The position numbers and the translations under genes were made by a program. This document shows, one piece after another, positions 15,397-24,158 of a stretch of 64,000 nt of DNA; the stretch's first letter is position 1; every line of letters begins with the position of its first letter. Below the pieces are notes generated by a model. It worked only from the letters and a program-made list of their open reading frames with translations. It ran no database searches and was not told where the DNA came from. Location of the stretch: the NCBI RefSeq assembly GCF_000772045.1, contig NZ_CP009754.1:2294001-2358000 (forward strand), given 5' to 3'. The stretch comes from Streptomyces sp. CCM_MD2014 (GTDB lineage Bacteria > Actinomycetota > Actinomycetes > Streptomycetales > Streptomycetaceae).

Positions 15397-16641
15397 TCAG
15401 ACCGGCAGTGTCACGCGCATCACGAGCCCTCCGCCCTCGCGCGGCCGGGCGTAGATGTGCCCGCCGTGCGCCCGGGCCACGGACCGCGCGATGGACAGTC
15501 CGAGCCCGACGCCCTTGTCGCTGCCCGTGCGCTCGGTGCGCAGCCGCCGGAACGGCTCGAAGAGGTTGTCCACCTCGTACGCCGGTACGACCGGGCCCGT
15601 GTTGGTGACCACCAGGACCGCCTGACCGCCCTCCACGGCCGTGGTGACCTCCACCCAGCCCTCTTCGGCCACGTTGTAGCGCACGGCGTTCTGGACGAGG
15701 TTCAGGGCGATGCGCTCCAGCAGGACGCCGTTGCCCTGGACCACCGCGGCCTCCCGGGTGCCGCGGATCTCCACGCCCTTGGTCTCGGCCTCGGCGTGCA
15801 CCTGGTCGATGGCCTGGCCGGCCACCTCGGCGAGGTCCACGGGTTTGCGCTCGACGATCTGGTTGTCGCTGCGGGCCAGCAGCAGCAGTCCCTCGACCAG
15901 TTGCTCGCTGCGCTCGTTGGTCGCCAGCAGGGTCTTGCCGAGCTGCTGGAGCTCCACCGGGGCGCCCGGGTCGGACAGGTGCACCTCCAGGAGGGTGCGG
16001 TTGATCGCCAGGGGCGTGCGCAGCTCGTGGGACGCGTTGCCGACGAAGCGCTGCTGGGCGGTGAAGGCCCGCTGCAGCCGCTCCAGCATGTCGTCGAAGG
16101 TGTCCGCCAGCTCCTTCAGCTCGTCGTCCGGACCGTCCAGCTCGATCCGCCGGGAGAGGTCGGAGCCCGCCACCGCGCGCGCGGTGCGGGTGATCCGGCC
16201 CAGCGGGGACAGGACGCGGCCGGCCATGGCGTAGCCGAAGGCGAAGGCGATCACGGCGAGGCCGAGCAGCGCCAGCAGGGAACGGCTGAGCAGGTTGTCC
16301 AGGGCCACCTTGCGCTGGTGGTCCATGCAGTCGCTGATCGCCGCGTTGAAGTCGGACAGCGACAGACCGCCGTTGTCGACCACGGGGCACGTGCTGCTGG
16401 AGACCTTGAGGTCGGTGAAGTCGACGATCTTGTACAGCGGTTCGTTGCCGGTGCGCACCGCCTGGGCGGCGAGCAGGTAGATGATCGACAGCAGCAGGAT
16501 GCCGGCGATCAGGAACATGCCGCCGTACAGCAGCGTGAGCCTTATCCGGATGGTGGGCCGCAGCCAGGGCAGGGGGGTGACCGAGCGCGGGTCCCACGTG
16601 GGCTTCGGGGGCGCGCCGGGGGGCGCGGGTGTCGTCGCCAC
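15397..16641 (-). CDS. cutS: Sensor histidine kinase CutS
   Basis: Two-pass membrane kinase of 414 aa. A Pro-rich N-terminus precedes TM1 (about 30-55, LLYGGMFLIAGILLLSIIYL), an extracellular loop (about 60-120) containing Cys residues (STCPVVDNGG, DCMDHQ), TM2 (about 125-150), HAMP, HisKA with SHELRTPLAINRTLLE and an HATPase (NLVQNAVRYN, GVGLGLSIARSVA). It signals to CutR. The cut genes were first linked to copper and antibiotic regulation in S. lividans and later to protein secretion stress (family knowledge). GTG 16641 is 6 nt after the cutR stop. The loop cysteines could sense extracytoplasmic redox or folding state (inference). Confidence 0.88.
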   Translation of the reverse strand: MATTPAPPGAPPKPTWDPRSVTPLPWLRPTIRIRLTLLYGGMFLIAGILLLSIIYLLAAQAVRTGNEPLYKIVDFTDLKVSSSTCPVVDNGGLSLSDFNAAISDCMDHQRKVALDNLLSRSLLALLGLAVIAFAFGYAMAGRVLSPLGRITRTARAVAGSDLSRRIELDGPDDELKELADTFDDMLERLQRAFTAQQRFVGNASHELRTPLAINRTLLEVHLSDPGAPVELQQLGKTLLATNERSEQLVEGLLLLARSDNQIVERKPVDLAEVAGQAIDQVHAEAETKGVEIRGTREAAVVQGNGVLLERIALNLVQNAVRYNVAEEGWVEVTTAVEGGQAVLVVTNTGPVVPAYEVDNLFEPFRRLRTERTGSDKGVGLGLSIARSVARAHGGHIYARPREGGGLVMRVTLPV

Positions 16642-16647
16642 GGCCGG

Positions 16648-17301
16648 TCAGATCCGGTAGCCGGAGCCGGGGACGGTGACGATGACGGGCGGCTCGCCCA
16701 GCTTGCGGCGCAGGGTCATGACGGTCACGCGCACGACGTTGGTGAACGGGTCGGTGTTCTCGTCCCAGGCCTTCTCCAGCAGCTGCTCGGCGGAGACCAC
16801 GGCGCCCTCGCTGCGCATCAGGACCTCGAGCACGGCGAACTCCTTGGGCGCGAGCTGCACCTCCTTGCCGTCGCGGAAGACCTCGCGGCGGTTGGGGTCG
16901 AGCTTGATCCCGGCGCGCTCGAGGACGGGCGGCAGGGGCACGCTGGTGCGCCGGCCCAGGGCACGCACGCGGGCGATCAGCTCGCTGAACGCGAACGGCT
17001 TGGGCAGGTAGTCGTCGGCGCCGATCTCCAGACCCTCGACCCGGTCGCTGACGTCGCCGGAGGCCGTGAGCATGAGCACGCGCGTGGGCATGCCCAGCTC
17101 GACGATCTTGCGGCAGACGTCGTCGCCGTGCACGAGGGGAAGGTCGCGGTCGAGGACGACCACGTCGTAGTCGTTGACGCCGATGCGCTCCAGGGCGGCC
17201 GCACCGTCGTACACGACGTCGACGGCCATGGCCTCCCGGCGCAGTCCGGTGGCCACCGCATCGGCGAGCAGCTGCTCGTCCTCGACGACGAGTACGCGCA
17301 C
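16648..17301 (-). CDS. cutR: Response regulator CutR
   Basis: OmpR-type regulator of 217 aa, the length I recall for S. lividans CutR. Receiver at 1-115 with EDE pocket, phospho-acceptor Asp51 (VVLDRDLPLVHG) and Lys of YLPKPFA; winged helix at about 125-215 (LAPKEFAVLEVLMRS, VVRVTVMTLRRKL). GTG 17301 follows AGGAAGGAC at good spacing. It forms an operon with cutS. About 95 nt before the start the minus strand carries two similar 11-mers, a possible binding site. Confidence 0.9.
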   Translation of the reverse strand: MRVLVVEDEQLLADAVATGLRREAMAVDVVYDGAAALERIGVNDYDVVVLDRDLPLVHGDDVCRKIVELGMPTRVLMLTASGDVSDRVEGLEIGADDYLPKPFAFSELIARVRALGRRTSVPLPPVLERAGIKLDPNRREVFRDGKEVQLAPKEFAVLEVLMRSEGAVVSAEQLLEKAWDENTDPFTNVVRVTVMTLRRKLGEPPVIVTVPGSGYRI

Positions 17302-17728
17302 GTCGCTTGTCCTTCCTGTGTCCACCCGCGTAGCGCTTGTCGGACGCACGAGGGCAGGGGGCTGGTGGGTGTGTTGCCTCCATCCTGCCCTTTTCGGCCA
17401 TAAGTCGGCTGTAAGCCGGGTGAGGGGCCGGTGACGAAGAAGGGTGCGGAAAGGCCGCGGAAGCGGGAATGAGAGATTTTCTCGCGCGGTTGAGGTTTCC
17501 GCGAAGGGGAGCTGGGGGAGGACGGCTTTACACCCCGCGATCACGCTCTGCCTGTACCGCGTTACCGCGCGGTACGCCGCGGTCCGCTTCCGCAGAGCGG
17601 GCGTGGGTGTCCGGCACCGTCGCCGCCCGGCCGGGCAGCGCTGGGCACTCCACCGGAGACGTGATCGCCCCTTCCGATCGGCACACCCCCGTGCCAACGA
17701 CCCACGACCCAGGACGAGGGGGCGCAGC
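17302..17728. other. Intergenic region cutR / small gene
   Basis: 427 bp divergent region. Near 17396-17420 the minus strand has tandem 11-mers (CGGCTTACAGC, CGACTTATGGC) of the spacing used by OmpR-family dimers. At 17554-17575 there is an 8-bp inverted repeat GTACCGCG-N6-CGCGGTAC. No gene supported. Confidence 0.5.
17396..17420 (-). promoter_or_regulatory. Candidate CutR direct-repeat site
   Basis: Two adjacent 11-mers, CGGCTTACAGC and CGACTTATGGC (8 of 11 identical), about 95-120 nt before cutR. OmpR-type regulators bind such head-to-tail repeats. Autoregulation is inference. Confidence 0.35.
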
Positions 17729-17902
17729 ATGGACGCTTTCACCGCAGGACTTCTGCAGCGCATAAAGACGACCGAGTCCGACCTCTCCCGGGCCCGCGAC
17801 GAGGGCGACGAGTTCCTTGTCGAGGTGGAGCTGGGCGAGCTCGACGATCTGCGCCGTCTCGCTGCCGAGCACGGTGTGGAAGTCAGCGCGACCAACGCCT
17901 GA
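17729..17902 (+). CDS. Small acidic conserved protein, 57 aa
   Basis: 57-aa predicted helical protein with alternating charged residues (LQRIKTTESDLSRARDEGDEFLVEVELGELDDLRRLAAEHGVEV). It is preceded by GGACGAGGGGG and followed by a clean terminator, so it is a self-contained gene. It looks like a small coiled-coil-forming protein; similar small proteins occur in other Streptomyces. Function unknown. Confidence 0.75.
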   Translation: MDAFTAGLLQRIKTTESDLSRARDEGDEFLVEVELGELDDLRRLAAEHGVEVSATNA

Positions 17903-17917
17903 CCGGCCCGCGGAGAC

Positions 17918-17947
17918 AAGCCCCGGCGAGATCCAGCGCCGGGGCTT
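17918..17947. terminator. Terminator of 57-aa gene
   Basis: AAGCCCCGGCG / CGCCGGGGCTT, perfect 11-bp stem with an 8-nt loop, beginning 16 bp after the stop codon. Confidence 0.8.
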
Positions 17948-18199
17948 CGTCGTGCGCCATGCCGTCCGGCGGTGCGGCGACCGTTCTGGCGGGTCGGGCG
18001 GGGCGGGCGGCCGGCGCGCACAGAGCGGGTGACCGCGCCGGGGTGGGCGGTCCGGACACACGTGCACGGCACGTCGGCGGGCGCGCCGCTCCGCCCGCAC
18101 ACGCGCCGTGCACCGGCGCCCGCGCCCCACGGTGTCGACGCGGTGCCCTCCCCCCGTGCCGGGGACACACTGCACCCGATCCGCCCGACCGCCGGAGGC

Positions 18200-19018
18200 C
18201 TACGCCCCGAAGTCCGTCAGGAGCTGCTGGAGGGGCTCGAAGACGGCCGGGGTGGCGGCGATGGTGAGGGTGCCGCCGGGGCGCTCACCGGGGCGTCCGC
18301 CGGTCACCGCGCCCGCCTCCCTGGCGATCAGGTCGCCCGCCGCGAGGTCCCAGGGGTGCAGACCACGCTCGTAGTAGCCGTCCAGGCGCCCCGCGGCCAC
18401 GTCGCACAGGTCGATCGCGGCCGAGCCGCCGCGCCGGATGTCGCGGACCAGCGGGATCAGCCGCCGCGCGATCTCGGCCTGCTCCGCGCGGACGTCGGCG
18501 ACGTAGTTGAAGCCGGTGGAGACCAGCGCCTGGTCCAGCGGGGCGGCGGACCGGCAGGTGAGCCTGCGTTCGCCCTCCCAGGCGCCCGTCGCCCAGGCTC
18601 CGCCGCCCAGCACCGCCTGGTACGTCTCGCCCCGCATCGGGGCCACGACCACGCCGGCCACCCGCTCGCCGTCCTGCTCGGCGCAGATGGAGACGGCCCA
18701 GGTGGGCAGTCCGTAGAGGTAGTTCACCGTGCCGTCGAGGGGGTCGACGACCCAGCGGACGCCGCTGGTGCCCTCCGTGGCGGCGCCCTCCTCGCCGAGG
18801 AAACCGTCGTCGGGACGGCGCTCGGCGATCAGCCCGGTGATCAGCTTCTCGGCCGCGATGTCCATCTCGGTGACCACGTCGATCGGGCTGGATTTGGTGG
18901 CGGCGACCGCGAGGTCGGCCGGGCGGCCGTCCCGCAGCAGCTCGCCCGCGCGGTGGGCGGCCTCCTGGGCGATCTTCAGCAGGTCGGTGTGGAGCGGGTC
19001 GGGCGTCACGTCGGTCAC
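18200..19018 (-). CDS. Inositol monophosphatase-family phosphatase
   Basis: 272 aa, Mg2+-dependent sugar-phosphate phosphatase fold. Metal ligands are visible in GFLGEEGA (motif near residue 75) and WVVDPLDGTVNY (DPLDGT), and near the C-terminus HPWDLAAGDLIAREAGA. Substrates in this family include inositol-1-phosphate, histidinol phosphate and fructose-1,6-bisphosphate; the sequence alone does not choose. GTG 19018 has AGGAG 4 nt upstream; a second GTG nine bases on is possible. It lies 8 nt after hemH and is probably co-transcribed. Confidence 0.88.
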   Translation of the reverse strand: MTDVTPDPLHTDLLKIAQEAAHRAGELLRDGRPADLAVAATKSSPIDVVTEMDIAAEKLITGLIAERRPDDGFLGEEGAATEGTSGVRWVVDPLDGTVNYLYGLPTWAVSICAEQDGERVAGVVVAPMRGETYQAVLGGGAWATGAWEGERRLTCRSAAPLDQALVSTGFNYVADVRAEQAEIARRLIPLVRDIRRGGSAAIDLCDVAAGRLDGYYERGLHPWDLAAGDLIAREAGAVTGGRPGERPGGTLTIAATPAVFEPLQQLLTDFGA

Positions 19019-19026
19019 GGGGCTCC

Positions 19027-20154
19027 TCACGCGTAGGGGCTGTCGGCGCCCGCGGCGGCGGGCCGGGGGGTACGGGCGGGGCAGCAGCCGACCGGGCACA
19101 GGTCGTGGCTCGGGCCGAGCGCGCCGAGGGCACACGGCGCGACCTCCTGCCCGCGCTCGGCGCCCGCGCGCTCCAGGACCAGGTCGCGGACGGCGGCGGC
19201 GAACCGCGGGTCGGCGCCCACCGTGGCCGAGCGGCGCACCGGCAGCCCCAGCTCCCCGGCCTTGGCGGTGGCCTCCGTGTCGAGGTCGTACAGGACCTCC
19301 ATGTGGTCGGAGACGAACCCGATGGGGGCCATCACCACGGCGGGGACACCGGCCGCGTGCCGCTCCTCCAGGTGGTCGCAGATGTCGGGCTCCAGCCACG
19401 GGATGTGCGGCGCGCCCGAGCGCGACTGGTACACGAGCTGCCAGGGGTGGTCGGCCCCGGTGCGCTCGCGCACCGCGTCGGCGATCAGCCGCGCCACGTC
19501 CAGGTGCTGACGTACGTACGCCCCGCCGTCGCCGTGCTCCTCGACCGGTCCGGAGGTGTCGGCGGCGGAGTCGGGGATCGAGTGGGTGCAGAACGCGATG
19601 TGCGCCCCCTCCCGGACCTCCTCGGGCAACTCGGCGAGGGAGCGGACGACCCCGTCGACCATGGGCTCGACGAAGCCGGGGTGGTTGAAGTAGTGCCGGA
19701 GCTTGTCGATCCTCGGCGGTTCCAGGCCCTCCGCCTCCAGGGCGGCGAGCGCGTCCGCGAGGTTCTCGCGGTACTGGCGGCAGCCCGAGTACGAGGCGTA
19801 GGCGCTGGTGGCGAGGACCAGGATGCGGCGGCGGCCGTCGCGGACCATCTCGCGCAGGGTGTCCGTCAGGTACGGCGCCCAGTTGCGGTTGCCCCAGTAG
19901 ACCGGCAGGTCCAGGCCGTGCTCGGCGAAGTCCTTGCGCAGGGCGTCCAGCAGGGCGCGGTTCTGGTCGTTGATGGGGCTGACCCCGCCGAAGAGGAAGT
20001 AGTGCTGGCCGACTTCCTTGAGGCGTTCCTTGGGGATGCCGCGTCCCCGCGTCACGTTCTCCAGGAACGGGACCACGTCGTCCGGGCCCTCCGGGCCGCC
20101 GAACGAGAGCAGGAGCAGGGCGTCGTAGGGGCTGGCATCGAGCACGTCTGGCAT
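19027..20154 (-). CDS. hemH: Ferrochelatase (coproporphyrin type)
   Basis: 375 aa. Inserts Fe2+ into a porphyrin in haem synthesis; actinobacterial enzymes act on coproporphyrin III (also named CpfC), which is family knowledge. Visible motifs are the N-terminal [14 protein letters not shown], the catalytic-His segment [14 protein letters not shown] and [21 protein letters not shown] with the conserved Glu. The C-terminal tail (about 340-356) has Cys-x11-Cys-x3-Cys-Cys (CALG...LCPVGCC), fitting the [2Fe-2S] cluster of actinobacterial ferrochelatases. ATG 20154. Heads an operon with the phosphatase. Confidence 0.93.
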   Translation of the reverse strand: MPDVLDASPYDALLLLSFGGPEGPDDVVPFLENVTRGRGIPKERLKEVGQHYFLFGGVSPINDQNRALLDALRKDFAEHGLDLPVYWGNRNWAPYLTDTLREMVRDGRRRILVLATSAYASYSGCRQYRENLADALAALEAEGLEPPRIDKLRHYFNHPGFVEPMVDGVVRSLAELPEEVREGAHIAFCTHSIPDSAADTSGPVEEHGDGGAYVRQHLDVARLIADAVRERTGADHPWQLVYQSRSGAPHIPWLEPDICDHLEERHAAGVPAVVMAPIGFVSDHMEVLYDLDTEATAKAGELGLPVRRSATVGADPRFAAAVRDLVLERAGAERGQEVAPCALGALGPSHDLCPVGCCPARTPRPAAAGADSPYA

Positions 20155-20327
20155 GTCTCGATCCTGCCACCCGGCACTGACAGCGGGGAAACGGTGGGGT
20201 ACCGACCGTGCGTATCAGCAGGTCCGAGGGGGTGTCTTCGGACGTGGTGACGAGTAAGCTGTATTGACTGCGTTCGCACCTTACTCAGCCGTCACCACAC
20301 CGTCACTGAGCCGCTTCGGAGACCTCG

Positions 20328-21605
20328 TTGGCCAGTCCCTACCGCGCCCTGTTCGCCGTCCCCGGCACCAAGGGCTTCTCCGCCGCGGGCTTCCTCGGCC
20401 GGATGCCGCTGTCGATGATGGGCATCGGCGTGGTGACGATGATCTCCCAGCTCACGGGGCGGTACGGACTGGCCGGGGCCCTGTCGGCGACCATCGCGCT
20501 CGCCGCCGCCGTGGCGGGCCCCCAGGTCTCCCGCCTGGTGGACCGGTACGGGCAGCGCAGGGTGCTGCGGCCGGCGACCCTGGTGTCGCTGACCGCGGCG
20601 GCGCTTCTGCTGGCGGCCGCGCACTTCGAGTGGCCGGACTGGGTGCTGTTCGTCGCCTGTGTCGGCATCGGCTGCGTGCCGAGCCTCGGCGCGATGGTCC
20701 GGGCCCGCTGGGCGGCCCTGTACCGGGGCACGCCGCAACTGCACACCGCGTACTCCTTCGAGTCCGTGGTGGACGAGGTCTGCTTCATCTTCGGCCCCAT
20801 CGTCTCCATCGGCCTGTCCACGGCCTGGTTCCCGGAGGCCGGGCCGCTGCTCGCCGCCTGCTTCCTGGCGACGGGCGTCTTCTGGCTGACCTCGCAGCGC
20901 GCCACCGAGCCGGAACCGCACCCGCGCGAGCACAAGGGCGGCGGCACCGCACTGCGCTCCCGGGGCCTGCGGGTCCTGGTCGGCACGTTCGCGGCCACGG
21001 GAACGATCTTCGGCGCCATCGACGTGGTCACCGTGGCGTTCGCCGAGGAGGAGGGACACAAGGCCGCCGCCAGCCTCGTCCTCGCCCTCTACGCGGCGGG
21101 ATCGTGCACGGCGGCCATGGTCTTCGGGCTGATGCGCTTCGCGGGACCGCCGGAACGCCGCTGGCTCCTGGGCGTGTGTGCGATGGCCGTGAGTATGATC
21201 CCCCTCCTACTGGTCGGAAACTTGCCGTTCCTGGCCGTGGCGCTGTTCGTTGCGGGCCTGTCCATCGCTCCCACGATGATCACGACGATGTCCCTCATCG
21301 AAGAGCACGTACCACGCACGCAGCTCACCGAGGGCATGACCTGGGTGAGCACCGGACTCGCGGTCGGGGTCGCGCTCGGCTCCTCCGCGGGCGGCTGGGT
21401 GATCGACGCCTCCGGGGCGCGTGCCGGGTACGGGGTTCCGGCGGTGGCCGGGGCCGTCGCGGTCGCGGTCGGTTTCCTCGGGTACCGCCGGCTCAAGCGG
21501 CCGGAACCGCGTCGGGGAGGGACCGTTGAGCAGCACACGCACGGCGAGCGGCAGGGCGAGCGGACGGCCGAAGGGGCCGAAGGTCCGGAACGGCACATGG
21601 CGTAA
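20328..21605 (+). CDS. MFS transporter
   Basis: Major facilitator superfamily exporter of 425 aa with about 12 membrane helices, the MFS motif-A-like loop VSRLVDRYGQRRVLRP after TM2, and a Glu-rich central loop (EPEPHPREH). Substrate unknown; the architecture resembles drug or sugar efflux proteins. The start is TTG 20328 with GGAG 6 nt upstream; TTG starts are rare, so translation may be modest. The last 80 nt overlap the next gene, and the protein tail there is hydrophilic (EQHTHGERQGERTAEGAEG). Confidence 0.85.
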   Translation: MASPYRALFAVPGTKGFSAAGFLGRMPLSMMGIGVVTMISQLTGRYGLAGALSATIALAAAVAGPQVSRLVDRYGQRRVLRPATLVSLTAAALLLAAAHFEWPDWVLFVACVGIGCVPSLGAMVRARWAALYRGTPQLHTAYSFESVVDEVCFIFGPIVSIGLSTAWFPEAGPLLAACFLATGVFWLTSQRATEPEPHPREHKGGGTALRSRGLRVLVGTFAATGTIFGAIDVVTVAFAEEEGHKAAASLVLALYAAGSCTAAMVFGLMRFAGPPERRWLLGVCAMAVSMIPLLLVGNLPFLAVALFVAGLSIAPTMITTMSLIEEHVPRTQLTEGMTWVSTGLAVGVALGSSAGGWVIDASGARAGYGVPAVAGAVAVAVGFLGYRRLKRPEPRRGGTVEQHTHGERQGERTAEGAEGPERHMA

Positions 21606-22884
21606 CTGGGGCGGCAACATCACGGCGCGCCCCGCGCGGGAGGTCGCTCCCGCCTCCGTCGACGAACTGGCCGACGCCGTGCGCAGGGCGGCCGAGGACG
21701 GGCTGCGGGTCAAGGCGGTCGGCACGGGCCACTCGTTCACGTCGATAGCGGCGACGGACGGCGTGTTGATCCGCCCTCAGCTGCTGACGGGCATCCGCAG
21801 CATCGATCGCGACGCCATGACGGTCACGGTCGAGGCCGGCACCCCGCTCAAGAGGCTCAACCTGGCGCTCGCGCGGAAGGGCCTGTCGCTCACGAACATG
21901 GGCGACATCATGGAGCAGACCGTCTCGGGCGCCACCAGCACCGGCACCCACGGCACCGGCCGTGACTCGGCCTCGATCGCCGCCCAGATCCGAGGCCTGG
22001 AGCTCGTCACGGCGGACGGCTCGGTGCTGACCTGCTCCGCGGACGAGAACCCCGAGGTGTTCGCCGCGGCGCGGATCGGCCTCGGCGCACTGGGCGTCGT
22101 CACGGCGATCACCTTCGCCGTGGAGCCGGTCTTCCTGCTGACGGCCCGCGAGGAGCCGATGCCGTTCGACCGGGTCCTGTCCGACTTCGACGCGCTGTGG
22201 TCCGAGAACGAGCACTTCGAGTTCTACTGGTTCCCGCACACCGGCAGCACCAACACCAAGCGCAACAACCGCAGCGCCGGTCCCGAGCAGCCGGTGGGCC
22301 GGTTCCAGGGCTGGGTGGACGACGAGTTCCTCTCCAACGGCGTCTTCCAGGCGGCCAACTGGCTCGGCCGCGCGGCGCCCGCCACCATCCCGGCGATCGC
22401 CCGGATCTCCAGCAGGGCGCTCTCCGCGCGGACGTACACGGACATTCCCTACAAGGTCTTCACATCCCCGCGCCGGGTGCGGTTCGTGGAGATGGAGTAC
22501 GCCGTTCCGCGCGAGGCCGTCGTCGAGACGCTGCGCGAACTGAGGGCGATGGTCGACCGTTCGCGGCTGCGGATCAGCTTCCCGGTCGAGGTGCGCACGG
22601 CCCCGGCCGACGACATCACGCTGTCCACCGCCTCGGGGCGCGACAGCGCGTACATCGCCGTGCACATGTTCCGGGGCACGCCCTACCAGGCGTACTTCAC
22701 CGCCGCCGAGCGCATTTTCACGGCGCACGGGGGCCGGCCGCACTGGGGCAAGGTCCACACCCGGGACGCCGAGTACTTCTCCCGGGTGTATCCGCGCTTC
22801 GGCGAGTTCACGGCGCTGCGGGACCGTCTTGACCCGGACCGGCTGTTCCTGAACGACTACTTGCGCCGGGTTCTGGGGCCGTAG
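21526..22884 (+). CDS. FAD-dependent sugar-1,4-lactone oxidase family protein
   Basis: About 452 aa, VAO-type flavoprotein. The FAD-binding half has GTGHSFTSIAATDG, whose His aligns with the covalent FAD site of alditol and lactone oxidases, and GATSTGTHGTG. The C-terminal ALO domain ends with HWGKVHTRD and YPRFGEFTALRDRLDP, typical of D-arabinono-1,4-lactone/L-gulono-lactone oxidases. It probably oxidises a sugar lactone or polyol with O2; substrate unknown. The proposed start is TTG 21526 with GGGAGG upstream, inside the MFS gene (80-nt overlap); a later start near MRNGTWRNW-like sequence cannot be excluded. The 3' end overlaps the convergent next gene by 77 nt. Confidence 0.85.
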   Translation: MSSTRTASGRASGRPKGPKVRNGTWRNWGGNITARPAREVAPASVDELADAVRRAAEDGLRVKAVGTGHSFTSIAATDGVLIRPQLLTGIRSIDRDAMTVTVEAGTPLKRLNLALARKGLSLTNMGDIMEQTVSGATSTGTHGTGRDSASIAAQIRGLELVTADGSVLTCSADENPEVFAAARIGLGALGVVTAITFAVEPVFLLTAREEPMPFDRVLSDFDALWSENEHFEFYWFPHTGSTNTKRNNRSAGPEQPVGRFQGWVDDEFLSNGVFQAANWLGRAAPATIPAIARISSRALSARTYTDIPYKVFTSPRRVRFVEMEYAVPREAVVETLRELRAMVDRSRLRISFPVEVRTAPADDITLSTASGRDSAYIAVHMFRGTPYQAYFTAAERIFTAHGGRPHWGKVHTRDAEYFSRVYPRFGEFTALRDRLDPDRLFLNDYLRRVLGP

Positions 22885-23650
22885 CCGAGGCGTCCGGCTC
22901 GGGGGTTCCGCCACCGTCCCCGGCGCCCTCGTCGCCGGTGGCGTCCGGGGCGGGCGTCGGGCTGGACACCGTACCGCCGCTCTCCGCGGAGCCGCCGTCG
23001 GGCGAAGGGCTCTCGGCGGACCCGTCCGGGCTCCCGGAAGGCGTGGCGGCCGGTGCGTCGTTCCCCGTGCCGGAGTCCTTTCCGTCACCCGGATCACCGG
23101 AGCCGCCCGAGCCCCCGCCGTCCCGCACGTCCTCGGAGCCGCCGGAGTCCCCCGAGGGAGAGGCGGACTTGTTGTGACCGGTGAATGCGCTGCCGACGGT
23201 GGTGCTGTGCCCGCCGCTCAGGTTCTGGCCGGAGGCGACCTCGTACACGGTGATCCCGGCCATCGTGACGCCGAAGACGAGGGCCGCCGCGACCAGCGGG
23301 CGGCGCCATCCCCTGGTCCGCGCGCGGTAGACGGTGCCCTCGGTGAAGTCGCCCGAGGCGGAAGCGGAACCCGGGCCCGAGACCGCGGCCGGGACCGACG
23401 CGGCCCTTCCGCCGATCCGCACGGCGGCGACGGTGCGCTTCACCCGGATCTGCTCCCCGGTGCGCTTGAAGAAGTGCTGGAGCACCGAGCCCCCGCAGGT
23501 GGCGACGACACTGATCAGACCGGCACCGGCGATCGTGCCGTAGACGCCGAAGGAAGAGGCGAGTTTGGCGGCCACCACCGCGGCCAGGGCGCTGCCCGCG
23601 ACCTGGGGGACACTCAGGTCGATTCGCCTGGACTCCCCCTTCGAATGCAT
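22808..23650 (-). CDS. Membrane protein with long Ser/Gly/Pro tail, unknown
   Basis: About 280 aa. One or two hydrophobic segments near the N-terminus (ALAAVVAAKLASSFGVYGTIAGAGLISVVATCGG) precede a basic cytoplasmic stretch. A further transmembrane helix (RPLVAAALVFGVTMAGITVYEVA) leads to a low-complexity, probably extracellular tail of 130 aa rich in Ser, Gly, Pro, Asp and Glu. Unrecognised family. ATG 23650 (MHSKGES) has GAGG upstream; ATG 23686 is an alternative. Its 3' end overlaps the oxidase gene on the opposite strand by 77 nt. Confidence 0.65.
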   Translation of the reverse strand: MHSKGESRRIDLSVPQVAGSALAAVVAAKLASSFGVYGTIAGAGLISVVATCGGSVLQHFFKRTGEQIRVKRTVAAVRIGGRAASVPAAVSGPGSASASGDFTEGTVYRARTRGWRRPLVAAALVFGVTMAGITVYEVASGQNLSGGHSTTVGSAFTGHNKSASPSGDSGGSEDVRDGGGSGGSGDPGDGKDSGTGNDAPAATPSGSPDGSAESPSPDGGSAESGGTVSSPTPAPDATGDEGAGDGGGTPEPDASATAPEPGASSRSGTAGPGQDGPAAP

Positions 23651-24158
23651 GTCCGCCTCACCCGTGCCATCGGACCTTTCACGCATCGTCGGACCTTGCC
23701 TGCCTTTCCCGTACGGGAGCGATCAACTGCACGAGAAAGGGACGTGCGGCCGAAACCATTAGTTCCGTTTCTGGTGATTGCGTGAAGTACGCCACGTCCA
23801 AGATCGCGGAAATCCGGCCACGGACGGCCAAGGACCACCTCTTGCCAGAAGTTGGGCGGCGTGCCAATCCACGCACGTGGTCCGAATGGAGTACTGTTGC
23901 GAGCCCTGGAGCCGGTCTCCCGACAAGGGGTCCGGCACCGCGAAGGACCGCCACGAGGGGGACAGTTGCACAGGGTGACGGAGTTGGTCACTTAGCGTTG
24001 CGAACAGGTAACCGTGCCATAACGGCGATCCAGGGCCCGCGCCCGACACGCCGGGCAACTCGGCAAGGTTGTGGCAGGCTGCACCCGGGCAGGCCACACT
24101 CGACAGAGCGGAAGCAGCGACGCACGTGACGTCGGCAGGCACCACCCGGGAGGTCCCC
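23651..24158. other. Intergenic region upstream of sepH
   Basis: About 500 bp. It must hold the sepH promoter; TTGCGA and TAACGG boxes near 23998-24025 are weak candidates. A 66-codon frame from TTG 23778 has good codon use only in its second half (from MEYCCEPWSRS, ending at 23978), so a small peptide gene of about 30 aa is possible but unproven. A dyad GTGAC-N7-GTCAC lies near 23976. Confidence 0.4.

Noticed and set aside
23778..23978. 66-codon frame upstream of sepH
   Set aside because: Codon use is poor in the first half and the start is weak; only mentioned as a possible small peptide.
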